Assembly: GCA_964059195.1 (NCBI GenBank)
Contig: CAXKWD010000009.1
Coordinates: forward strand, 146,997,890-147,061,889
Direction of reading: 5' to 3'
DNA from: Ectobius pallidus
Lineage: Eukaryota; Arthropoda; Insecta; Blattodea; Ectobiidae
Length of the DNA: 64,000 bases
The translations under genes and the position numbers were made by a program. The notes under the pieces are model-generated. The model ran no database searches and was not told where the DNA came from. It worked only from the letters and a program-made list of their open reading frames with translations. This document shows, piece after piece, positions 1 to 11,474 of the stretch (positions within the stretch are counted from its first letter, which is position 1; each line of letters begins with the position of its first letter).

Positions 1-282
1 TCACACTGTCATGCCAAGCCACCTGTGTAGTTTAAAAAAAAATAATGTCATGGGGATTGTGTACATGTAGTATGAATTCCTTTTGGTGAATTTCATAACT
101 TTACAACCCTATTTTGGCCCTTATAGGCCCTTAGAGGCCAAAGATTTTGAAATCCTTTCTTAGTGCGCATCTAGAGCCTAGGAGCAATATGTGTACCAAG
201 TTTCACGTTCCTAGGCTGCATAGTTTTTGAGAAACTGTGATCAGTCAGTGAGTCAGTTGGTTTTGGCTTTTATATATAGAGA
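1..282 (-). mobile_element. Helitron-like 5' end, cut by window start
   Basis: The minus strand begins at 282 with TCTCTATATATAAAAGCC followed by repeated ctgact/cagt units, the same 5' architecture as the Helitrons at 28.9 and 41.6 kb. Confidence 0.65.
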
Positions 283-503
283 TTTTCTAAATTTTGACTT
301 TAGCCTACTACACCAATCTGCCGTCTCTTCTTAAATAAGCAAAGTTACAAAGTTGTTTTAAGTTTCATGAATAGTGTTTTTGCAAAATTGTAATATGTAT
401 ATGTAGTTTACTGTATACTCTGTATATATGTTTAATCTATAACCCTAATATGCCATCTAGTAAAATAGGGTTCTGTAATTTTGGGAATTCAATAATAATA
501 ATA
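283..503 (+). mobile_element. LINE 3' UTR fragment
   Basis: ctataaccctaatatgcc then aaaatagggttc and (AAT)n. Matches the 3' UTR of the LINE at 52944-53255. Confidence 0.55.
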
Positions 504-584
504 ATTTTGTAATGGATATAAGACGCTACAATATTTTTGCACGGCCGGTCACTGTCAACCTTCAGATCGCAGTTAACAGCACAT

Positions 585-891
585 GTACTTAATAGTGTAT
601 CTTTTTCATGTTCTATGTTAATTCAGTTTCTATCACTTAATGCTATCACTTAACTAAATTGTATTTGTAACAATTAATTTCTTTCATGTCATTTAATGTA
701 TCTTAAAATTCTTTCATATTATTTAGTGTGTCATTTAATGTTTCTTAAATCATTTAATATGTTATGTTCTGTTCTTTTAATGTATTTTGTGTTATTTATT
801 ATGTTATATTGTAACAACTAATGTACTATTAGTCCCTGGTGAAGTGGAAGAAAAGACCTTACGGTCTTAACTTTCTCCAGGTTAAATAAAC

Positions 892-923
<32 letters not shown>
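585..923 (+). mobile_element. LINE 3' end with ATT tail
   Basis: Ends gaccttacggtcttaacttt and ccaggttaaataaa followed by (ATT)n, a pattern typical of a LINE 3' terminus. The body carries repeated atttaatgt motifs. Confidence 0.55.
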
Positions 924-925
<2 letters not shown>

Positions 926-1045
926 AAACATAACGTAACAAATTGCCAATGCTGAAGTATAAAGCTGCTCGTAGCATTTAAATACCAGCGTAGTGTAAAG
1001 CCATTGAAGGCTCCTCAGATCTTTAGATCCTTTCTTATAGGAATA

Positions 1046-1492
1046 ATGACGCACCTGTGCGGTAAGTTAGGTTACCGGCCCTGAGTGTAGGAAATTCAAG
1101 CTCCCACCATGATAGCAAGGGCGGGAAATGGATGAAAAAAATACTGTCTTAGAAAAATTAATGACCTTGAGGGTTAATTTTCTATTTGAATGCGGCATTA
1201 GGATGTCTTAAGGCTCTTAATGGAGCCCTGGGATGTCTCATTTTTTCTTTGGGGCTCTAGCCCCCTCTGAATACGCCCCTGGTTAAAATGTTCCACGTCT
1301 AACTTATTAAGTATACGGGCTTTGATGTAATGACGCACCTGTGCGGTAAGTTAGGTTGCCGGCCCTGAGTGTAGGAAATTCGAACTCCCACCATGATAGC
1401 ATGGACGGGAAATGGATGAAAAAATACTGTCTTAGAAAAATAATGACCTTGAGGGTTTGTGATTAAGCGTTTCTCAGCATTTTCTATTTCGA
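1046..1492 (+). repeat. Direct duplication (1046-1192 and 1330-1492)
   Basis: Both units begin with gcacctgtgcggtaagttag and run ~120-150 bp. The spacer ends ctctgaatacgcccctg, which looks like a hAT-type terminus without a visible partner. Confidence 0.75.
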
Positions 1493-1784
1493 GACGAAGC
1501 AATTGAGCGTGGTCAGTGCATTTGCATGGACAGCGGAAACTGCAATTGAGAGCGCGGGACGACATTGCATCACTTTGTGTTCAATTCTCGCTAATTCTGG
1601 AATTCGATAAAGCAACACTTCCTTTAAATTCCACTTCATCGTCACTATAATCAAGTCTAGTGCTTATTGGTCGTAAGGCGTCCTTAGGTAATGTAACGCG
1701 TCCTTTTAACCCTTAACCATGGACGTGAGGTCTGTGTGACCGCAGTAAAAATATAAACCACTGCTACTGTCTGCTATTTTCTGG
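1493..1784. other. Unassigned stretch
   Basis: A minus-strand frame (1299-1565) starts MSSRALNCSFRCPCKCTDHA but runs into the direct duplication. No recognised family; coding status unproven. Confidence 0.4.
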
Positions 1785-2065
1785 ACGACGTAACTAATTA
1801 GTGGTACTTACGAATATTGTTGCCGTGGATCGTAAATTGACATTCCCGCACACAATCTGGTTGCTATGAAAACAAAAGAAATCTCAGTGCTGTAAAAATG
1901 ACAAAAAGCACACTGTGCCGTAAGTAAAATCATCATAATACAAGCCTTTATGGAAGACCGGAACCAAGGCCCCCTAGTTTGTGGCGACTTTAACAGGACA
2001 AATATTCGGTTCCCATAACAACGAACACATGCGAATCACTTTCTGAAATATAACATCCATCTTAA
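1785..2065 (-). repeat. Family P repeat, 3' half
   Basis: Inverted match to 2690-2925. It lies 400 bp from the plus-strand copy, forming a head-to-head arrangement. Confidence 0.8.
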
Positions 2066-2473
2066 TTTGTTTTAGTGTACTTCGGACCATTAGACGCATC
2101 CAACTTTCAAGACTCTGTTTTCATGGTAAAAAAAATTCACTGCAAAATTACTTCATAACTGTCATCACATAGTCTTAAAACTCTTGGCCTAACACTTTTC
2201 TATGGTCCCGGTCGTTCACTCATTGTTATTTAAAAAAAATTGTAAACTGAAAAAACTTCCTTAACCATGTAGGCCTACCTTAAGGTCTCACAGACCACTA
2301 CAGAAATAAACTGTTATAGGCCTATATTTTTGTTATTACACTGCAAGTGGGTCAACAACCCGGTGCAGTGTTGCAATTAATACCAGCCATGTACATATCA
2401 AAGGCAAAATGACCTCTAAACAGCCTTGTTCCATTACACTTACTTTATACTAAATTGAGGGTTATAGGGTGTA
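2066..2473. other. Unassigned spacer
   Basis: AT-rich spacer between the inverted P copies. No coding or repeat signal recognised. Confidence 0.5.
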
Positions 2474-2926
2474 ATAGTATATTGCGATACAAGTGCCGTA
2501 AGCGGTGCATACGGATCGAGGAAAGAGTTTGAAAAAACGAGGCGCTTGCGCCGAGTTTTATCAATTTCCGAGATCCGTTATGCGCTTACGGCACGAGTAT
2601 TGCATGCTATTTTTGCACGATGATTATTTATATCAATTTATTTATATTAATTGAGATATTAGCTGAAAATATTATGTATATACACTATTGAAGATGGATG
2701 TTATATTTCAGAAAGTGATTCGCATGTGTTTGTTGTTATGGGAAACGAATATTTGTCCTGGGGGGCCTTGTCCATAAAGGCTTGTATTATGATGTGCCGT
2801 AAGTAAATTCTTACCGCACGGAAACTCTTACCGCACATAGCAACAAGATTGCGTTTGGGAATGTCAACTTACGATCCATGGCAACAAGATTCGTAAGTAC
2901 CACTCATTAGTTAAGTCGTGCAAAAA
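2474..2926 (+). repeat. Family P repeat with conserved hairpin
   Basis: Starts tagtatattgcgatacaagt, contains a ~110-nt imperfect hairpin at about 2492-2600, and ends tcgtgcaaaaaa. Other copies lie at 35957-36431, 41438-42529 and 22768-23985 (-), with a partial at 1785-2065 (-). No protein coding is seen. Confidence 0.85.
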
Positions 2927-3287
2927 AGTCTTTTCAGTCTTTCAAGAGAAATTAGTTCAGTTGTTAAAATTTGCGCGATGCCACCTATACAGAAGAGATT
3001 TTCGTACAACGCAGGTTATAAGTTAGAGGTGATTTACACTGATTCCATTGTACAAGGTTATAATTGTTTATGGAATGAAGTATATTATTCCCTTTAAAAT
3101 ATTTTGTTTAGAATCACATTCAATTTATTTTCCTTCAAATTTCCATCCTAAAATCAAGGTGCGGCTTATAGTCCGTAAAATACGGTAATATTCTCTGCTT
3201 ACCAACGCTGCAGCAAACGAAATGGAAATTACAGTTTATGAAAAAATCCGAACCTGTAGTTATATTACTATGGCTCGGATTTGAAGG
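2927..3287. other. Unassigned spacer
   Basis: No recognised feature. Plain AT-rich sequence before MITE W copy 1. Confidence 0.5.
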
Positions 3288-3293
3288 TTTTAA

Positions 3294-3820
3294 CCACCGC
3301 CGTCTCGAGAATTACACTGCCTGTCCTATGCTTTATTTTAACATGGAGTTCAGAGTATTGTTAAATTGCCTAATTTATCCAGTAGAGGCGACACAGTTCA
3401 CACCCAGATTGCAGCAATCACTAATCAAAATAAGCATTAAACAGACACAGATACTTGTGTTATTTGTTTAGAACGTAATATTATTCCAGTATATGACACT
3501 TACCTTGAAATGGAATTTTGGAGCAATAATTAAAATAAATGTAAATTAATTAGACGCATTGATAGACTATATTATGAGCACCGCCACTGCCTTCTTTATA
3601 TAGAAGGCAGTGGAACCGCCGTTCGAGGAGTAATACAGTTTAGAAGGCAGTGATTATGAGACGGCGGTGACAGCACTACATAATCAACAATGTCGTAGCA
3701 AAAAACAAGAAGCAGTCTGGGTGTGAAAGGTGCTGCCATCTGTAATGTCGCCGAGTACGCAAAATTAGCCGTATAGGACAGGCAGTGTATACACGATTAA
3801 TACAGTTTAGAAGGCAGTGG
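3294..3820. mobile_element. MITE family W, copy 1
   Basis: 527 bp, starts CCACCGCCGTCTCGAG, ends AGAAGGCAGTGG, flanked by exact 6-bp ttttaa (3288-3293, 3821-3826). Compared with copy 2 it carries a ~34-bp extra palindrome near 3586-3620. Confidence 0.85.
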
Positions 3821-4355
3821 TTTTAACCTACTTTTTCCCCCAGCTTCCTAATTAGAACATTTAAATGTATTTTCCCCTTTCATCCCCCTTGCTTTCGAAT
3901 ATATGAATCTTATAGAACCTAAAAAGGGCTAAATCGGACTGAAGGGCCTTAAAGGGGCTAAAGAGGATTTTTCTGAAAAACTAGGGGCAAAAGGGCTTTG
4001 CAGAAAAACACGATTAAAAAAAAAAGATTTTTAAATTAATGCAAACAAAAATAAATATGTGAATTTCGCATTTCGAAATGGAAATTTAAAACACTTTCAC
4101 TAACATGCATATGCGGTTCAAATGAAGTTGATATTTTTCATCAACACATTTTTATTTTGTTAATTATTGCCATCTTCTTAGTGTTCCTTCGTTGAATTAC
4201 AGACTTTTCATCAAAATACCATAAAAGAAAAGAATAATTGTATAATCCAAGGGTAAATATCTCAATTATTTATGTTATTTTACGAGTGCCGATATAAGAA
4301 ATACTTACTTCTTTATTTCAAAAAACGGTAGAATAACTGTGTCACAATTATAATA

Positions 4356-5241
4356 CAGGGTGCGGCATTTAAAGTTTCCCATTTTCAAAACCGTGTAACA
4401 CATTTATTTAAAACTTAAATAAGCTACATTGAACACTTTTAAATGGCTTACAGTCTTGGATTTGCAATTCTGGTCTTACTTTTTGAATATGATGTCCTTG
4501 AGATGCCCTCAATTAACTTCAACACATTGCTGCAATCTCCCTCGTACACTGGCCATTGTGTGGTGTCTTGCGTAACATGTGCAATTTCCTGAAAATCCAC
4601 GCATAATCCACAAGCTGCCACTTCACAGTCCTAAGGTCGTGGTGTGGTGCGCCATTGCAGCACAGGGTATTATTGGCCCTTACTTCTTTGAGGGCGATAA
4701 TGGTGCTTCGGTTTCTGTCAACTCTGAACGTTACAATCACATGCTGCAAACTTTCTTCCTACCAGAATCGACACATCGTAACTTGGATATTGAGAGATTG
4801 TGGTTTCAACAGGATGGAGTTGTAGCACATACTGCACATCTTTCCCTTCATGCTGGTTTCCCCGGCCGAATTCTTTCCAAATTCTTTCCCTCCAAATCTC
4901 CCGACCTTACTGCAGCAGATTTTTTTTTTTCCTGTGGGACTATCTGAAGTCTAAAGTTTTCACTCATGCCCTCTCTGACATTAACAGTCTTAACAATGCA
5001 ATTCAGCAGGAAAGTGCAAATGTTACGTAAGACATCACACACCACGTAAAGGCCAGTGTACGAGGGAGATTGCATTGAAGTTAATGGAGGGCATCTCAAG
5101 GAAATCATACTCAAAAAGTAAGACCAGAATTGTAAATCCAAGACTGTAAGCCATTTAAAAATGTTCAATATAGCTTATTTCTTTGTTAAATAAATGTGTT
5201 ACACGGTTTTGAAAATGGGAAACTTTAAATGCCGCACTCTG
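4356..5241 (+). mobile_element. Mariner/Tc1-type fold-back relic (A)
   Basis: TA duplications at 4354-4355 and 5242-5243. Termini CAGGGTGCGGCATTTAAAG and the inverse. Inverted arms extend ~240 bp (4356-4595, 4998-5241), far beyond a normal TIR and into the transposase C-terminal coding region. It is inserted in repeat T1; the T2 copy has the empty site near 18844. Confidence 0.9.
4579..5030 (+). pseudogene. Mariner/Tc1-type transposase fragment
   Basis: Reads WCAIAAQGIIGPYFFEGD, then WFQQDGVVAHTA (second catalytic Asp) and SPDLTAADFFF (third Asp). A frame change at the T-run near 4920-4930 restores LWDYLKSKVFTHALSDINS. The N-terminal HTH region and first catalytic Asp are absent. The inactive fragment is enclosed by the long inverted arms. 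Confidence 0.8.
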
Positions 5242-5387
5242 TACAATTTTCTGTGCTAATATTAGTGTTCAGTGTATATTTTATTAAGGCGGCTAGAATC
5301 GTTTGTTTAAAACCTAAAAAGGGCTATACCGCGAAAATAAAAGGCTAAAATACCTTTTGTAAAAGCCTAAAAATCCGGGCCCTATAC

Positions 5388-5819
5388 ATTTCCAATGATA
5401 ACTTCCGGATAACATTTTCTAATTTTAAAAAATTGTTCTTATTTGCTTTTTACTATAGTTCCCGCTACTTGTGGGCTCCTCAGAATTCACAATAGACAAC
5501 AGAGAGGAATGCAAGGAGCTTACAGTACCAGACTTCACGTTGTATTGGATAATTGACAAAGATTGCACTGTGCTTTTTACGTCACCAAACCAGCCTCGAG
5601 GCCGCAATGTGTTTATCCCATTCCACCACCCAGGCCTCTATTTCATACAAGTTTTATCAATCTTCTGTTTCTTAAGAATATTAGCTGATTTTACTTTTCA
5701 GGGCCCTGATTTACAAGCAAAATAAAACAGTGAAATAACCATGCAAATAAGCACGAAAAATGTAAGAAATAAGCACCAAATTGAAGAAAAACAAATTACA
5801 ATAAATTCAAATAAACTAA
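5388..5819. other. Unassigned stretch with unrecognised open frame
   Basis: A plus-strand frame 5471-5725 (SSEFTIDNREECKELTVP...) is less AT-rich than its surroundings but has no family I recognise and no clear splice context. Confidence 0.35.
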
Positions 5820-7250
5820 GTACAGTGAACGCCGCTTAATGCAATCGAGGATAATCTTATCTCGGGTAATGTTATCACTTTTATGAAGTCCGTACGGATT
5901 AATATTGAAACATTGAAAAAATTACTGTTTATTGTGACTATTCCACTCATACGCCGCGTGTTTGATATTGACCAATAACGTTTGCCATTCCTCGAATATA
6001 GACCAATCACGGCCGTTTATCTTTGAATATTCTTGTAGGAATCGCGGGGATGGCGTTTTATCGTGATAAAATCGTCTGCTCGTTACTGGAGACGCAAGTA
6101 TCAGTGTGCAGTGATTAATAGTCAGATGGTGCCTCTAAGCTACCGGTACACGAAAACAGATTATTTTATACAACATAACTTGTTTGGAAATTGAAATAAT
6201 AGAAATGTACATTGATTAAGAACACAGTTTCGATTCGGTGCAAGCCAGTTCGTGTGCTTTTATTCTGTTCTGCTGTTAGCTTACCTGAATTAAGTTAACT
6301 ATATCTTATATGCACTGGTGGTAGCACTGATTACCCCAAGGTAGCTCGAATCAATTAATAGATGGTTGATTCACAGTATGCCATGATCTCACAACTGTTA
6401 GTTTTGTTTTGATACAACAAAGCACGAAAGTAATTATTATTTATATGATCCGTTACATTTTATTCATGGAATAATCTTAATAAATTCAACTCGAGTTGAC
6501 GAGTTGCCTCAGATAAATTCGCTCCTGCTGCACAGTCGCGAATCTATCGATAAACTCGTCAACTCTCGTGGGATTACCTATGATAAAATATTCGGGTTAT
6601 GTTATCATTTTTTACGGCTTTATTTCCAAATACATTCGAAATTTACTGTACAACACAATACAGTTTCCAGCTCACAGAATAACCAATTCGAGGGGGTGGC
6701 ATTACCTAACTTTCTCTTTTAAGCAATAAAACATGTTTCACCCCTCAGTTAACTCATGCGCATATGACATAACTTGTCTGTCTGTGAGGTAGACCATTAA
6801 GGACAACCAGAGGTTGCATCTGGTGCTGTGAAGTGAACTCTGGCTTAGCTCAGTTGGTAGAGCATTGGCACGGATAGCCTATGGTCCTGGGTCCAAATCC
6901 CATTGTCAGAGGAATTTTTCTCCTAAAATATTCTCATGTAATGTCCAACAGAGACAATAATCTGTGGTTCATGAATGCATATATATATATATTTATCTTG
7001 AATATTACTGTACAATAACAGTGGAAGCCCGGTCATATAAATCACTAATTAGTGTGCCTCACAGTACTGCATATGACATAACTTGTCTGTCAGTCATAGG
7101 AGAGAGAGGTTCCATCTGGCGTTGTGAATTAAACACTGGCGTAGCTCAGTTGTTAAGAGCAATGGCACGGATAGCCGAAGGTCCTGGATTCAAGTACCTG
7201 TGTCAGAGGAATTTTTCTCCTATAATATGCATATGCATATATCTATCAAT
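5820..7250 (+). repeat. Composite repeat U, copy 1, with two tRNA-like modules
   Basis: Matches 20985-22330 inverted over ~1.3 kb. tRNA-like modules lie at 6838-6912 and 7137-7211 (tagctcagttgg A box, ggtcctggg B box), each followed by gaggaatttttctcct. Confidence 0.83.
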
Positions 7251-7649
7251 AGTAAATATTTTACGGTGTTTTTATTTTATCAATACCCAAACGGATCACT
7301 CTGTAGTTTGCTGTAAAGCTCTGAAGTGTGTGGGGTAGTTGTGTAACAAACAAAAGTCTAGTCTTGACCTTTCATTGTTTGTTTTCAGCAATACTCAACA
7401 CAACACTCACGTTCTTAAGTACTGTTACACCGCTCATCAAATTCATTCCTACCTCATACGCTAAATAATAACACGTCACTTCCTCTTCACTTAAAATATT
7501 CCAGTAGGCCTATCGAGTACACGGCTGCACTCCACAAGTGTTTGCCTCAGCCTTAAAGTCGCACCATTCGCGAGGCAAGACTTAAAATCAAAGTTTGTGT
7601 ATGAAATGAGTTGATTAGTTCAACCAGTGTGCGATTTGTAGGCGGCTGC
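7251..7649. other. Unassigned spacer
   Basis: Nothing recognised between repeats U1 and R1. Confidence 0.5.
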
Positions 7650-8270
7650 GGGGATTCCCCCCTCTGGCTTGAATAATCTCAAAATTAAAAATTCCCTTTA
7701 GGCACGCCTACAGGCTGAGGTAGATTTCGAAGTGCTAAATCTCGCCTTATATGAGAGCTATCGAAAAACTAGTTATTGATTTGTAGAGTACTCATGAAGA
7801 GCTTTTTAACGATACCCCATAAGACGTGGTTTCAAAAATTTCGAATTTCCACCCCCCTACAGACAACCCCCACTCGTACCCCCAAAACCCCCGAATCGTT
7901 GGTGTCACTGTGAACTCCATAGGGAGTACTCTAATTTATTCAAACAAAGTTTCCCTCTATACTTCATAGGAGCCGAGATATAAATTTTTCAAAATTTCAA
8001 CCCCCTCCCCCGACCCTCCCCTTGGGCCAATTTTGCTCATTAACGAACTTGTCCGAACTATTGGGCCTAGAAATAACTTAATAAAATTTAGTTCAAATAT
8101 CTGATATATATATACCACAATTTTTTTTTTTTTTTTTAACGGGCGGTGGTTTCGTACTTAGGGAGTCATGAAACGTAAGGATATGAAAGAATTTTTCGAA
8201 GATCATGACATGGTATCGATTGCAATAGGTAGATTTTTCTTCGAAATCTACAGTACCTAAAATCATATAT
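7650..8270 (+). repeat. Repeat R, copy 1
   Basis: Shares caggctgaggtagatttcga and cgatgcaatagg-type blocks with copy 2, but lacks the ~300-bp coding-like segment of that copy. Confidence 0.78.
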
Positions 8271-8282
8271 GTATCGTTTTAA

Positions 8283-8668
8283 AAATATAGATAATCCGCT
8301 ATGCACGTGTGGAGGTAGAAATCAGACAGTGGACCCCCTCTTGTTTGAGTGTAAGAAACTAGAAAAAGGAAAAAGTCTTATTCCAAAATTATGTTAGAAA
8401 AGCAGGTGGACAATGGACAAATTCTAAAAGACAGTTGCTACAGAAACACAAAAAACAATTAATTCAATTTGTACAGACGGTAAAATTAGAATAGGTACAA
8501 TATAACCAATTAACATAAACCCACTGTAAGATTGCAAATGTCATCGATACAACTTATAAAACATATAAATTTATATACTGATTGATTTTGTACATGTATA
8601 TGGAAACATTCCATGTAGTATCACTATCATTATAATGGAGCAAGCAGTAATAAAGGTTAAAAAAAGTT
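8283..8668 (+). pseudogene. Non-LTR retrotransposon 3' end
   Basis: Reads CTCGGRNQTVDPLLFECKKL with frame breaks, the C-terminal zinc-knuckle region of a non-LTR reverse transcriptase, followed by a 3' UTR ending ataaaggttaaaaaaa. Confidence 0.7.
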
Positions 8669-8821
8669 CTGGACTGGATATGGATGACAAGTCCCTACCC
8701 ACTGGATATGTTAAATTCACATAAGCCTAATTATTAATTTACATTCTTCTAATCTTGTTTTCTTAAAAGAAATTAAAATTTGTGTTTTTTCTTCTGCCAT
8801 ACGAATTTGGCTGTCTTTATT

Positions 8822-9328
8822 AAGTGCCAGAATGGTACTTTCTGAGATTGTGTGGCGGACGGGAAAATGTCTGTTCGTCTGTCCGTCTGTCTGTACGCGC
8901 GATAACTCAAATACGCTTTACCGAATTTTCATGAAACTTGGCATACGCGTTTATAACGTCCATGGGAAGAAACCTATTGTTATTGGACCAAATCGGTTGA
9001 CTGGTACCGGAGTAATTCCCAATTTAGTGCCTGTTTTATGGTAATATATTATAAAGAACTCATCAAATGCAAATCAGTTCTCATGACAACATTGTTTTAC
9101 AGTGTTCATATATGACTTTGGAAGTTCCAATACACTTAGCTTTGACAAATAACACTACCCACATATTCCTTCACATATGCTTATCAAACTTAGACCTTTG
9201 TTCTTCCCTAAGCCCTGCTTAATAAATCGATCTGGAGCTTAACTCTGAAATCGATTACAAAAATAACTTTTTTTTCTGCTTATCATAATTGCAATTATCA
9301 CTGATTAAACAAAAACATTCTGGCACTT
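8822..9328 (+). repeat. Family Q repeat (TIR-ended)
   Basis: Ends AAGTGCCAGAATG and CATTCTGGCACTT. Contains gtctgtccgtctgtctgta and cataacgtccatgggaag-type blocks. Further copies at 36596-37082, 31396-31858 (-), 31000-31300 (-), 50603-50925, 40682-40872, 30215-30380 and 28669-28855. Confidence 0.83.
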
Positions 9329-9861
9329 TGTTACATCAGTTTACCTGATTTTATTTTCTCCTGGTAGTGTTCTGTTGTATTTTCAGCAGTTGTGTGCTAA
9401 TGGGTCTATATAATTCTGTGTACCATAGGCCTACATCTGTGTTTTATCTTGATTACTGATGACTTCAATAAATATAATATTGTTAAACTGTGGCAAGACT
9501 TCACACTTGTACTTGGTCTGAAGATATTGGACATTTGTTAACTATAAAACATTTTTAGAAAAGTATTGAGGGTTTCGTCTATATACTGAGCTGAGATCAT
9601 CTGTAACCACTTAATCATTGTTCATTGACAAGTTAATAGAAACAAACTTGTTATTGCGATGTTTTTACTTCATGCTCTGAAATTTAATTAAAACATACTT
9701 CCCTTAATTTTTGCTTCTATGAAAAACCCAATGCGAAAGATTTCTTTTACACGGGAAAATTGTCACGTATTAGATACAGTATTTGTTTTGTATAAGTTAT
9801 GTCAGCTTTCAGCAGGGCATGGTACACATATTTAAAATTGTAATTCTGTTAGTGAACATAA
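9329..9861. other. Mostly unassigned; fragment of repeat S
   Basis: 9398-9482 duplicates an internal part of the hAT MITE S1 (about 10377-10455). The rest shows no feature. Confidence 0.6.
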
Positions 9862-9869
9862 CTTATTAG

Positions 9870-10574
9870 TAGACTTCGGATGTTAGGTAAATCCTATTTT
9901 AATCCTTAAGTGATATATGGACGAAAACTTGCATATGCATGTTTCAATAGTGATTATGCCTAAAACTGATACTTTTATGGGACCTAAAACAGCCTATTTT
10001 TTACGTTAGAGCCTAATATTGCCTTTTTGCTAGTTTTTCCTCTAAAGTTCAAAATAAGTCATTATTTTGTTATAAATTCTAGCATTTATTTTCAGTTCGT
10101 ACTAAATTTTTAGCTCGGAATGTGCAGTACATGACACATTTGTGACGTGGTTAAATAGTAAGGAATGTTTCGTCTTCAGGAGAAAAATTCCTTGGAGTTC
10201 CCAAGAAAATGTAGTGTTTTTCTCCTGACTCCCACAGCCAGCAACAATAAATAAATAAATAGATTTAAAAAAGTAGTTCTCTGAATCACTGAGGGATACA
10301 AGGGGTTGAATATACTAGCGTGCGTAGCTTCTAGGCGCAGGGATTATGTTTATGGTAGTAATACAGGCCCTAGTAATGGGTCTATATAATTCTGTGTACC
10401 ATAGGCCTATATCTGTGTTTTATCTTGATTACTGATGACTTCAATAAATATAATATTCAGCATTGCAATTGAGATATTTCAGAAAATTGGCGACTTAACG
10501 ATTTTATAAGAGACTATTTTACGATTTCTAGAGCTTATTTTAGGTACCTAAGCGACCTAAAAGTCCGAAGTCTA
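9870..10574. mobile_element. hAT-type MITE, family S copy 1
   Basis: 705 bp, termini TAGACTTCGGA and CCGAAGTCTA, exact 8-bp duplication cttattag (9862-9869, 10575-10582). Copy 2 at 34551-35266 is in the opposite orientation. No coding potential is seen. Confidence 0.9.
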
Positions 10575-10789
10575 CTTATTAGGCATCCCGTTCTGGTAAA
10601 ATCACAAATCAAATGCTGGGTAAAACTACCCTTTGAGAATTTGTTTGAAATAAAAGTTTCTGCTCATAGTACTAAATTGAATGAATATCGATAGGACCGT
10701 TTTCGAAAAAAGAGGTTCTAATTAAATTTTCTTCAAATAAAGTGGCATCAAAAGTAAGAGAAAGTCGTGAAGATATCTAATTCAGATAA

Positions 10790-10960
10790 AAAATATATTG
10801 TTTTCATGCGATTTTTCGTTCTGGAGCTATGCTGTTCAAAGACACACACACATACATATTTCTGAAAATATTATTTTTGGATTCAGGGAGCCTTAAAATG
10901 TGTATTTATGTTAAAAACTGAACTTCGAATTTGGGGGGTCGAAAACATTACATATAGCAG
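10790..10960 (+). repeat. Repeat X with CA microsatellite
   Basis: Matches 48569-48760 inside the Academ-like element (tttttggattcaggg, aatttggggggtcgaaaac). Confidence 0.75.
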
Positions 10961-11172
10961 AGGGAGTAAAAATATTGGTAATTTCTAGGATTGAAGAGTG
11001 AAATTTTCAAGTTCTACAAGTTTTACGTAGATGGTTCATTTCTGGCATAGTCTACTTATTTGTTCTAGAATATCTATTTATACACATTACAAAATTGCAT
11101 AGACACATGTTTCTAAAAAATATCATTTGCTGATTCGGGGTCTTTTAGAAATCATTATCGAAGGCACAATTA

Positions 11173-11474
11173 AAGACAAGAATAGCAAAGGAAGAGCAAG
11201 GGCCATGGAGGATCAGAAGGTTCCAGAAGGTTGAGGCTCCCAGATTTTAGACATTCGGCACAAGAAGGTGGTAAGGTTGTCAGCCTTACGCACCGGCCAC
11301 CTTTAACCCCAAGATTGTTCTCGGTAGTCATTTCTGTTAGAGGCTGAGTCGACCCCAGGGCCATAGTGCGACCAGAAAAATTAGGTCGGTTGAAAGACTT
11401 CATCGAGGATCGAACCCGTGACCTTGCGGTTAGTAACGCAGCGCCTCAACCACTACGCTACGGCGTACCCCCAG
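11173..11474 (-). mobile_element. tRNA-derived SINE (family 1)
   Basis: Reverse-strand copy sharing gctgagtcgaccccaggg and the tRNA-like head near 11410-11470. Edges are approximate. Confidence 0.83.

Larger units (their letters stand above)
3827..5387 (+). repeat. Repeat T, copy 1, interrupted by mariner A
   Basis: aacctaaaaagggct motifs at both ends. 3827-4355 and 5242-5387 match 18733-19330 inverted, which lacks the insertion. Confidence 0.75.

Noticed and set aside
5471..5725. Possible host exon
   Set aside because: No recognisable domain, no convincing splice pair, and neighbouring sequence is all repeat-derived.
6838..6912. tRNA-like sequence as a functional tRNA gene
   Set aside because: Occurs in repeated composite elements with mismatched acceptor stems; better explained as tRNA-derived SINE material. 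The same applies at 7137, 20993, 21323, 43350 and 53910.
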